Shown: in pieces, positions 1 to 7,108 of the stretch
How the letters are laid out: the number at the start of each line of letters is the position of its first letter
Position numbering within the stretch: position 1 is the first letter of the stretch
Assembly: GCA_944385445.1 (NCBI GenBank)
Contig: CALWXF010000036.1
Location: forward strand, 1 to 33,613
Direction of reading: 5' to 3'
From: an uncultured Oscillospiraceae bacterium
Lineage (GTDB): Bacteria; Bacillota; Clostridia; Oscillospirales; Oscillospiraceae
DNA length: 33,613 bases
Position numbers and translations under genes: made by a program
Notes under the pieces: generated by a model
Databases searched by the model: none
Told to the model about the DNA's origin: nothing
The model's input: the letters and a program-made list of their open reading frames with translations, nothing else

Positions 1-856
1 GCTTCATCTTGAACACGCCCCTTTAATCTTATTATATCTTCACTGTTCGACGTGTCCACTTTTATTGTACAACTTTCAAGTATTAACTTTTATTGTTTAG
101 CGTTTTCCTCCGTATTCCTAGTTAACAGGTACCCTAGTATCAAAATCGTATCAGCGATACCAGCAGTTGCAGCAATCTTACAGGCCATGTTTTTCTGTCA
201 CACGGAAGATCCTAATTCCCGCAACACATGTCTTTGGAGTATCTGTATTGTACCAAATTCTCTTTTCAAACGCAAGTATGACGTTTTATTTCAGGAATTT
301 TCCTTCCCATGCCACTTCTCCAAAACAGCCTCTAGCTGGGCCACCAGCTGCTCCTTGTTGGGCATGTACAGGACATACCGGGAGGCAAAGATGTTGTTCT
401 CCAGCCCGCCCAGAGCGTATTCCGCTGTGATACTATCTTTGTCTGCACAACGGATGATGCCAATAGGCGGGTTGCCTTCTGAATCGTTAGCCTCGGCAGC
501 GTAGTAGTTAAAGTACATCTTTGCCTCGCCGCCTCCGGGGACAGTTTGGTAGTTTTTGGCGCAACAAATGTTTCCTGGTATTCTGTACCTTGTAAATAAG
601 CAGCTTCCCGAACGACAACTCTTTTCTTATGCTGCTTTGTTCCCGGCCACACCATCCTAGCCAGAAAACAAATATATGAACATAAACCTCTTGAGACCTC
701 CATGAAAGGTTCTTTCCATAGCTGTCCCACTTCACTCATACCAGGACACACAAAGCCGTTTGCGCAAAACTCTTAATACTAATCTGACGACATACTCGCA
801 TATGTTTCTTCCCAACAGACGTTGTCCAAAACAAGTAAAGCTTCCTTTAGGATTCA
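1..856. other. Gene-poor left margin of the island with decayed DNA
   Basis: No intact gene is supported here. The only recognisable coding trace is the nuclease fragment listed separately at 291-530. Minus-strand reading frames at 508-735 and 332-751 overlap it in other frames and have no family I recognise. They may be the decayed upstream part of the same or another gene. The base composition is AT-rich, as in the neighbouring defence genes. No left attachment site, tRNA or guaA 3'-end duplicate was found by eye. Confidence 0.5.
291..530 (-). pseudogene. C-terminal remnant of a YhcG/DUF1016 family PD-(D/E)XK nuclease
   Basis: The frame reads GEAKMYFNYYAAE, then NPPIGIIRCADKD, AEYALGGLENNIFASRY and a closing helix ending in EKWHGKENS. 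This pattern is the C-terminal part of the YhcG/DUF1016 nuclease-like proteins, which often sit beside Type I restriction systems in variable islands. Full-length members are around 330-370 residues, and only about 80 are left here. The upstream sequence in this frame does not continue the family, and neighbouring frames are scrambled, so this is a truncated or frameshifted remnant. The family call rests on remembered motif similarity rather than a search. Confidence 0.55.
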
Positions 857-1606
857 TCAAAAAAGTCTAAAGACACGACCATATCCCACGGATTTCTCGT
901 TACATAGCTTTGTAGAAAACATTGCATTTGGAGAATATCCGTCCCAAGGTTTATTTGAGTGATGCAGTAGTATTTTTATTCCCTGATAAATACTACCCTG
1001 ACTGATCAACAAAATATCTTTCCCCTTATATTCACGATTAACTGTGTGAATTAATTTCGAACAGCGAACAAACACATCACCCCAACTGTCACCATCTTTA
1101 GATTTTACAAAAATATTGTGCGCATACTCTCTCTGTAAGAAAATGTATAAATTATCTTCATCAAGTGCTTCTAATCGTTTATCTTCCCACACACCATTGT
1201 TAATACCTATCATATAGGTACACTCTATCACTGGCAAATGATGTGTAAACTGCGACTGCAAAATGCGAAATGTATCCATTGTGCGTTTCAACGGTGCCAG
1301 TAGTATCACGTCTGGCATATGATTATTTACTTCATGAGAAGCCTCTTTAATTTCTTCGATTCCACCTTTTGAAAGGATTGCATTACTGGAAGTGTTGCTC
1401 ATAAATTCATTGCGCTCCACGCCAACCGTTTTTCCATGTCGCAGAAGTTTTAAGCTTTTGACCTTACAGCTTGGAGTAAAAAAGCTAATGATGATATGAC
1501 CACTGAATGGGTTAACAAGCCACCCGTAGCGTAACATAGACAAAGCAATTATAATGCGCTCATGCCAAGTGTTAGTCTCATCCCGCTGAAGGTATTTCAT
1601 AGCCAT
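857..1606 (-). CDS. Histidine phosphatase superfamily protein with altered second catalytic histidine
   Basis: This 249-residue protein carries the LLRHGKT signature (RHG at about 56-58) of the histidine phosphatase/phosphoglycerate mutase superfamily. R108 in the APLKRT segment is a candidate phosphate-binding Arg, and an acidic stretch NNGVWEDKRLEAL follows. The strand that normally ends in S-H-G reads ISQGS (about 201-205), so the second core histidine is a glutamine. There is also an unusual N-terminal extension of about 50 residues. The start codon overlaps the stop of the upstream Nudix gene in a TAATG arrangement, so the two are translationally coupled. It is the last gene of a five-gene operon. 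It could be an active phosphatase with a variant acid, or a catalytically weakened ligand-binding protein. Confidence 0.7.
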   Translation of the reverse strand: MAMKYLQRDETNTWHERIIIALSMLRYGWLVNPFSGHIIISFFTPSCKVKSLKLLRHGKTVGVERNEFMSNTSSNAILSKGGIEEIKEASHEVNNHMPDVILLAPLKRTMDTFRILQSQFTHHLPVIECTYMIGINNGVWEDKRLEALDEDNLYIFLQREYAHNIFVKSKDGDSWGDVFVRCSKLIHTVNREYKGKDILLISQGSIYQGIKILLHHSNKPWDGYSPNAMFSTKLCNEKSVGYGRVFRLF

Positions 1607-2193
1607 TATCCCCCAATCCTATTCAAAATAAAACGAATAATCTCATAGGCAGTTCTTGCTTCTGAAACCGATCCATTCAAACAAAGTTCTAATGCAGTGG
1701 AAAAATCCACCCATCGACTTTGGATAAATTCATACTCTGTTTTTTGAATGGATGTACTTGTATGGTCAATATACTGATCTACCAAAAAATAATGCAAATC
1801 CCATTCAACGGTCAACCCACAGTGAGAAACGTTTAGGAGAGTATAGTTCTTAACCTCTATGTCGACCTCTTCGAGCAACTCTCTTTTCAATGCATGGATT
1901 ATATCATCAGTAATGGGAGTACCTAGCTGTGTTTTCGCAAAGTATTCCTCATTGGTGTCGAATACCTTTCCACCTGGTAATCGGTAATCCCACCCATCCA
2001 GCTCATAGCGATACTCACAAGCAAGTAGTAGTTTATTATCATTAATAACTAATGCACGTATGCCAGGTGGCCTGCGAGCAACTTCGAGTTCCAGGCGTTT
2101 GAATACAGTCTGATTATTAACCTGAAACTCCACTTCTTTTGTTCTTTGTACAATTTGGAACAGTTTCCCGTCAAATTTAACAACATCACTCAT
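1606..2193 (-). CDS. Nudix hydrolase, ADP-ribose pyrophosphatase-like, with interrupted Nudix box
   Basis: This 195-residue protein has the Nudix pattern: LPGGKVF at about 72-78 followed by ALKRELLEEVDI at 101-112, with R104, E105, E108 and E109 as the metal-binding core. The gap between the glycine and the RELLEE helix is about 15 residues longer than in the classical 23-residue box, and the usual glycine near its end is Asp. Nudix enzymes cleave nucleoside diphosphates linked to another group, such as ADP-ribose or dinucleotides. The substrate here cannot be read from sequence. The start overlaps the PP-loop gene by 8 bases and has a strong GGAGG ribosome site. It lies in an operon with a nucleotide kinase-like protein, a PP-loop ATPase and a phosphatase-like protein. 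Confidence 0.75.
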   Translation of the reverse strand: MSDVVKFDGKLFQIVQRTKEVEFQVNNQTVFKRLELEVARRPPGIRALVINDNKLLLACEYRYELDGWDYRLPGGKVFDTNEEYFAKTQLGTPITDDIIHALKRELLEEVDIEVKNYTLLNVSHCGLTVEWDLHYFLVDQYIDHTSTSIQKTEYEFIQSRWVDFSTALELCLNGSVSEARTAYEIIRFILNRIGG

Positions 2194-2926
2194 GCAAACA
2201 CCTCCGGATGACCTGATCTAGCTCCTCATATTGAATTTCTAACCTCTTAGTATAGCATTGAAGTAGATATTCACCTACCGGAGAAACAAATGAGTCGAGA
2301 TATTTTCGTAATTTCGCCAGGTTTCCTGGTTCCTCCAGAGAAACTCCTGACATATTCCCAGAAAGAATGCATTTTACATCATTAATTGTAGATATATGAG
2401 AATAATCTTTTATCTCCTCATCAACTATAAGTGTATCTTCCGTATCGATAAATGGCTGGATTAAGGCAATCCCGTGTCGACTGAACAAAGAACGAAACAA
2501 ACTGATGGTGTCCTGTTGCTGATTTGCTTTGAGTTTTCCTTTATGCGAATAGCGTTCCCCAGTAATGATACCCTCACATTTTCTCTCAAGATAAAGCGGT
2601 ATTCGCAGCAAGTGTGTAAACAGATGGCACATGACGCATGGTGTATAAATGCCGTACTCTCGAAATAGCAAGTTTGAGTATTTTGCGCATATATAATTCC
2701 ACAGCAGTTCATTATGCAAAACTACAGTTTCCTCTACAGAAACACCATACACTTGACCACATTTTGTAAGATAATCAATCGACCTAGTATATGAGGAGAA
2801 ATCTCCGTATTCTGTTCCAGTATATACAACAGTGGGAATGATAGTAGCCGGACCCCGCTCTCGCATAATTTTATGCACTGCTGCAATGCTATCTTTGCCT
2901 GCAATCTCTGCGATATATGTTTTCAT
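2186..2926 (-). CDS. PP-loop (adenine nucleotide alpha-hydrolase) ATPase with CxxC pair
   Basis: This 246-residue protein starts with a strand followed by IAGKDS (8-13), a variant of the SGGKDS PP-loop that binds ATP and releases pyrophosphate while adenylating a substrate. A CVMC pair at 97-100 and a later Cys at 186 could bind a metal or Fe-S centre, as in some tRNA-thiolating PP-loop enzymes. ITGERYSHKGK at 121-131 is a conserved-looking charged segment. The family covers tRNA thiolases, QueC-type enzymes and 3'-phosphoadenylylsulfate reductases, and no exact subgroup is recognised here. ATGA overlap with the upstream membrane-protein gene and an 8-base overlap with the Nudix gene indicate one transcript. 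A role in making or modifying a nucleotide or nucleic acid is inferred. Confidence 0.65.
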   Translation of the reverse strand: MKTYIAEIAGKDSIAAVHKIMRERGPATIIPTVVYTGTEYGDFSSYTRSIDYLTKCGQVYGVSVEETVVLHNELLWNYICAKYSNLLFREYGIYTPCVMCHLFTHLLRIPLYLERKCEGIITGERYSHKGKLKANQQQDTISLFRSLFSRHGIALIQPFIDTEDTLIVDEEIKDYSHISTINDVKCILSGNMSGVSLEEPGNLAKLRKYLDSFVSPVGEYLLQCYTKRLEIQYEELDQVIRRCLHE

Positions 2927-3903
2927 ACCTCTTCTCCCTCTCCTCCTGCGCCAAAAGACATTAAAACTTCCTTATAACGCTTTATAAGATTTTGGCAAAG
3001 GTTTTCAAATTCACATTTTTCTCTCCCACAACTGTCACATTGACTAATTCCCTGTGCATCACAGTTCAAACAGAATTGCGATTGACATTTTTTTGTTTCA
3101 ATTAATTTATATAATTCTTGCGGCTTAATAGTTGACTTATTTTCCCACAAATCATCAAAATACTTGCACATGAATCCTGCAATGTTTTGTTCTCCATGCA
3201 TAATTTTGTACATCGGGAGGCTAAGACCTTCCCGCTTCCTATCGTAGTTAGATAGCAAAACACAGGTACTTTGATCAGCTCGTTCTTTTTCAAAAATATA
3301 AAATCTCCATCTTGCGTGTGTACCGCGATAAAACCTAACATTAATAGATAGATGTTCTGAGTCGTACTCTCTTATCTCATCCAGGAATTGATACCACGAC
3401 TCCAAAAAGGTTTTGTCATCCATCTCGTTATGCGCTTCTCGGCGTTCCTTGACATGGTCATCTTGATAACAAGGTAAAACCAGCAGGATTTGTACGTTAA
3501 CTGATTTCTCAGTTGTCTTCCCTTTTCCATCCTTTAAATCACTCAACTCTTTTACCAATCCGTTGGGTTTTCTGTGATTAAGTAATTCTTTACCTCTTGT
3601 CACTTTTATCTTTATATTCTGAGACGTCTCAAAGTTTTTTTTGAGTTGCTTTTTCAGTCCCTTGTCTTGCCATAAACCACGAATCTTCCCGATGTTCCAT
3701 AAATCAAAACGAGAACGCATCCACCCCTCCCAGATTAGAGAGCTAATATATACACATAGTATAGTAATTGCATATCCTCCCAAGATAATCCCGGCTTTCA
3801 CTCCAATAGCTTCTATACCCATAATATCTGGAATAAAAGAGATTACCACACATATCGCACCGGTTATTAGTGCAGTAAGTAACGCATTTTTGGGATCCTT
3901 CAT
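2923..3903 (-). CDS. Two-TM membrane protein with cytosolic DUF5919-like domain and Cys-rich tail
   Basis: I chose the ATG at 3903, preceded by AAGGAG; an in-frame GTG at 3912 is the alternative. Two hydrophobic helices near the N-terminus (about 6-25 and 35-59) should anchor it, with roughly 260 residues in the cytosol. The middle region has the layout VNVQILLVLP ... LSINVRFYRGTHARWRFYIFEKE ... VLLSNYD ... YFDDLWENK. This resembles the PLD-like/DUF5919 domain found in conflict-system proteins; that match is from memory and tentative. The tail (about 273-303) has seven cysteines in CxxC-type spacing, suggesting a zinc-binding module. It is the second gene of the operon and overlaps the PP-loop gene. 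A membrane-located sensor or effector is an inference. Confidence 0.6.
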   Translation of the reverse strand: MKDPKNALLTALITGAICVVISFIPDIMGIEAIGVKAGIILGGYAITILCVYISSLIWEGWMRSRFDLWNIGKIRGLWQDKGLKKQLKKNFETSQNIKIKVTRGKELLNHRKPNGLVKELSDLKDGKGKTTEKSVNVQILLVLPCYQDDHVKERREAHNEMDDKTFLESWYQFLDEIREYDSEHLSINVRFYRGTHARWRFYIFEKERADQSTCVLLSNYDRKREGLSLPMYKIMHGEQNIAGFMCKYFDDLWENKSTIKPQELYKLIETKKCQSQFCLNCDAQGISQCDSCGREKCEFENLCQNLIKRYKEVLMSFGAGGEGEEV

Positions 3904-3950
3904 TTTACCCACTCCTTTTTTAAGTCTATTTGTAGCGTAATCTTAAAACA

Positions 3951-4508
3951 TCACAGTCTCGTTATTGAATGCAACAAAGATTCCACAATTTCTTTCTCTT
4001 GGTTCAAATATTGACCCAAACTCATGTTAAAGGTAAATTTTATATCTGCGCGCTGTCTGAGTTGTTCATAGTCAAATAGCTCCTCTTCTCTATCCATTCG
4101 CTTTTTTAATTCTAAGAGATTTGCTTCGTCTTTTTCTTCTGCTCGTTTCAACATGCGTAGAAAACGAATCTTTTCATCTGCAAAAACAAAAACAAGAATC
4201 ATATTAAGTCGACTCTTTAAGTGTAAATATTCTTCCATTGTTCGAATTCCAGTGATAATAATATCCTGATTCTCAGTCAAGCAGATTTGGCTAACGATTT
4301 GTTTTGGTGTGAAATCACGTCCATAAACCGCATCACACTCTTCTCGTATCTTCTGCAGGTTTTCTCTTTTTGGTGGAAGCCCTCGTTCCTTTGCGATATT
4401 ACGGATAATATCACCCATGCTATACTTTTGAAATCCTTTGTAACGACAGAAACCATCTGCCAACGTATCTTGACCGGACCCACAATATGCAAATGTTCCA
4501 ATTACCAT
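3951..4508 (-). CDS. P-loop nucleotide kinase-like protein lacking the Walker A lysine
   Basis: Start chosen at the ATG at 4508 after GAGGG; an in-frame GTG lies three codons upstream. The N-terminus VIGTFAYCGSGQDTLAD matches the P-loop of the dephospho-CoA kinase/deoxynucleotide monophosphate kinase-like group, which usually reads G-x4-GK-D-T, but the Walker A lysine is Gln (about residue 13). Next come a YSMGDIIR substrate-helix motif, a DIIITGIRT strand resembling Walker B, and a basic RFLRMLKRAEEKD lid-like segment. Length (185 residues) fits small nucleotide kinases. It is the first gene of the five-gene operon, 47 bases before the membrane-protein gene. It may bind a nucleotide without phosphorylating it efficiently. 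Confidence 0.65.
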   Translation of the reverse strand: MVIGTFAYCGSGQDTLADGFCRYKGFQKYSMGDIIRNIAKERGLPPKRENLQKIREECDAVYGRDFTPKQIVSQICLTENQDIIITGIRTMEEYLHLKSRLNMILVFVFADEKIRFLRMLKRAEEKDEANLLELKKRMDREEELFDYEQLRQRADIKFTFNMSLGQYLNQEKEIVESLLHSITRL

Positions 4509-4546
4509 ATTGTTCACCCTCTATTCCATATTTCGCGACTCAAAAT

Positions 4547-4669
4547 TTAAGAGTAATCATACATGTAACCGTTCAAATTATCCATCAAATCTTTACACTG
4601 TTCGTAAACCGCTACACTTCTTAACGCTCCGTCCATATTTCAGGTGTTATTTAAGCCATTTTTATTCAT
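4547..4669 (-). other. Possible small ORF with an in-frame TGA
   Basis: Just after the RloC-like gene on the same strand, a strong GGAGG site precedes an ATG at 4669. This opens nine codons, then TGA at 4640-4642, then two codons later an in-frame ATG (4636) opening 29 codons up to TAA at 4547-4549. The second part reads MDGALRSVAVYEQCKDLMD and onward, which looks protein-like rather than random. It could be a 40-codon gene broken by a TGG-to-TGA change, a short leader peptide plus a micro-ORF, or chance. No function is assigned. Confidence 0.3.
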
Positions 4670-4694
4670 GTTCTGAGCCTCCCCCTTTGTTTAT

Positions 4695-7073
4695 CTATTG
4701 AGCTCCATTAAGCCTGAACCGATCATTTTTGACAAGTTCTTGTGCCCAATTTCCTATTTTTTGAGCGGCTTCTTTCGGAAAGTATGACTTTATATGGTCA
4801 GGATATAGACAATACATAAAGCATAATATATCTTTACATGTCCGCATTTTTTCCTCAGTTGAAATGAATTGATGGAAATTGAGATCATCCTGCACTCCGT
4901 ATATGCGCCCTTGAAAATGACTTTCTCCATTGAGCACCAAACGATACATAAGGTTTTCAAAGTAGACAGATCGATCTCCTAAACTTTTTACAACCTTAGG
5001 GTCAGACGACACACCTGTAATCCCCGTACCATATACGAACGTAGAAAAGGCTTCTAGTGAACGGCGCATCGCATTGCCGATTGTCAGTTCCAACCCTTCT
5101 GTTTCGCCTGTAGCATATTGAAAAATCATTCCTAACAATTCTCGATACTCATTATATGTTTTCTTTTTAGATTCACATATGTGAAGACTTCTTCCAGATA
5201 ATTCGAAGAAATTACTTTTTGCCGGTCTGTCGCTCTTCTTAAATGTTTGCTCTATTTCCCCAGCTATCTTTTGTAAATCAAAAAATGTCGATAAATCATG
5301 TGTCAAAAACAGGATCTTACTGCTAGGGTTTCCACCCATGATATTCTGTGCCTGAAATCTTAGAAACGAACTTATGCCGACTTTATTTTCAAAGTCAAAA
5401 CTTGAGATAGGATCATCAACAACCACCAACTCCTCGTCTTGGTATAGTTTCCCAATGTCCTGGTTCGACAATATTTCCGTGAAGAAATAACACAACGCAA
5501 TGATATTTCGCTCTCCTAAGGAAATATTTTTGGGTTTAACACTTTTCCCATTGGACTTCAAATAATACTTATTATCCTTCAGCTCAATTGAGAGTCGATC
5601 TCTGGAGAAAAAAACATATTCTAGGGCACTGTTTATGCTTTCGATCGCCAGCCCTACATCAGATTTTTTCTGTTCAAGCTCCTTAAGGTGATTTCGAATA
5701 TCTCCCACTCTTCTTTGCGTATCCAGTAGGTCAGCTTGCGCAATCTGCTTTTCCCTTATCTGTTTTTTGTAATCGCGGTACATTTGTTGGATTTGCAAAT
5801 GCGCAATTTTTTTATTGATTAAAATCAAGTCTTGCACTATTGTCTTTCTTCTTCGCACCGCATCTACAAACGCCCGTCGTCTGTGCTCAAGATCACGTAG
5901 AAGATGGTTCAGTTCTCTGATACTGCTGTTCAAACCCAGGGGTGCTATATCCAGCGGATTATAAATTCCGCTTAGTTTTTGCTCCAGCGCAGACCTATAC
6001 CGCTCAATCAACATCTCGCAATTCTTAATCTGTTGATGGATTTTTCTCACTAATTCGGCATCTAATTCTGAAAAATTAGAATAGTCTTCACTGATTTTTG
6101 GAAAAGACACCGCTTGTAATTCAGCCTTGTGTTTTTCAACATCTTTATTTAGAACTCTGTCGATACTGTCAATGAGGCCTTGTCGATATTGTGCATCAAT
6201 CTTTCGAAAGCAATATGGACAAAATGTAGTATTTTCATTGCTAAAGTCCCTTTTCGCTGCCTCTACAAATGATTGCCTACCATCTTTAATCAGCTTCAGA
6301 ATAAGAGATTCATTCTTCGTTAACACAGGTTTTTCAACCACCTTTGCCAGCAAAGAGCATAGATTCTCTTCAAAGCTATCTGCAAAAGGGACTACACAGA
6401 TTGGATCTGGGTAGCTTTCCGTGGCATCAGCCACTTTATCAAGTAGGCTCTTAGTTTCATCAAATGTTTGTTGTAATTGTGCCACATTCTCAGGGACAGA
6501 CAGCTCTCCTATTTCTTTAATAATCCCCTCTGTCACCTTGGAGCTGATTTTATTTCCCTTAATCGACGAATCTATTGTTGCCCATTGGCCCTGCAAAGTC
6601 TTTCTAATGCGTGATAAATGATATTCCGGACTAATAGTACTACTTTTTTGAGCAAAGTCTGCTAGTTTGTTCTCAGCAACTGTATGCTCTTTTTCTGCCG
6701 ATGTTAGCAATTGCATATAGTGATCTATCTCTGCCTGAATATCTACCTGGCTTCCTAAAAGGATAATAGTTCCTAACCCATCCTCATCTATTTTCACATT
6801 CTCATCTATGTATTTTTCATCGAACACAAATACTTTACCTTCAGGCAACAAGGATACAACCGTATTAGACCGATCAATTAAAGAGACAGACAAATCTCCA
6901 TAAATATCTCCCGAGGCAATACGTGAGAATCCCTCTGAAATTGTACTTTTCCCGCTTCCATTTTTGCCATACACAACAGCAATTCTGTCACCATCTTTCG
7001 GAAAAAAGGAAAGCTCTGTTTCTTCTAAAAAGCACCGACCACTAATTGAAATGCCTTTTACCCTCTCAAACAT
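4695..7073 (-). CDS. RloC/PrrC-like ATPase with zinc hook and candidate anticodon-nuclease triad
   Basis: This 792-residue SMC-like ABC ATPase of the AAA_13 type has Walker A GKNGSGKS at 36-43, signature SLGERN at 518-523, Walker B VVVDDPISSFD about 550-560 and THD at 591-593. A long coiled-coil segment contains CPYC at 285-288, like the zinc hook of RloC and Rad50. The C-terminal domain has R670-x3-E674 and then NGESH with H719. This is the RxxxE...H layout of the tRNA-anticodon nuclease site of PrrC and RloC, though the E-to-H spacing differs from PrrC. In those proteins the nuclease is held silent by the ATPase and by a Type I restriction complex or DNA-damage signals. The gene starts 35 bases after hsdR, consistent with that linkage. 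Nuclease activity is inferred. Confidence 0.75.
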   Translation of the reverse strand: MFERVKGISISGRCFLEETELSFFPKDGDRIAVVYGKNGSGKSTISEGFSRIASGDIYGDLSVSLIDRSNTVVSLLPEGKVFVFDEKYIDENVKIDEDGLGTIILLGSQVDIQAEIDHYMQLLTSAEKEHTVAENKLADFAQKSSTISPEYHLSRIRKTLQGQWATIDSSIKGNKISSKVTEGIIKEIGELSVPENVAQLQQTFDETKSLLDKVADATESYPDPICVVPFADSFEENLCSLLAKVVEKPVLTKNESLILKLIKDGRQSFVEAAKRDFSNENTTFCPYCFRKIDAQYRQGLIDSIDRVLNKDVEKHKAELQAVSFPKISEDYSNFSELDAELVRKIHQQIKNCEMLIERYRSALEQKLSGIYNPLDIAPLGLNSSIRELNHLLRDLEHRRRAFVDAVRRRKTIVQDLILINKKIAHLQIQQMYRDYKKQIREKQIAQADLLDTQRRVGDIRNHLKELEQKKSDVGLAIESINSALEYVFFSRDRLSIELKDNKYYLKSNGKSVKPKNISLGERNIIALCYFFTEILSNQDIGKLYQDEELVVVDDPISSFDFENKVGISSFLRFQAQNIMGGNPSSKILFLTHDLSTFFDLQKIAGEIEQTFKKSDRPAKSNFFELSGRSLHICESKKKTYNEYRELLGMIFQYATGETEGLELTIGNAMRRSLEAFSTFVYGTGITGVSSDPKVVKSLGDRSVYFENLMYRLVLNGESHFQGRIYGVQDDLNFHQFISTEEKMRTCKDILCFMYCLYPDHIKSYFPKEAAQKIGNWAQELVKNDRFRLNGAQ

Positions 7074-7108
7074 AGCCCAACCACCTCATTTTTTATTGAT
7101 CCTTCCTG

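Noticed and set aside
4547-4669. Selenocysteine reading of the TGA in the small ORF, or an analogue of the T4 Stp peptide that activates PrrC
   Set aside because: No selenocysteine insertion hairpin is evident right after the TGA, and the peptide has no visible similarity to Stp. Size alone is not evidence.
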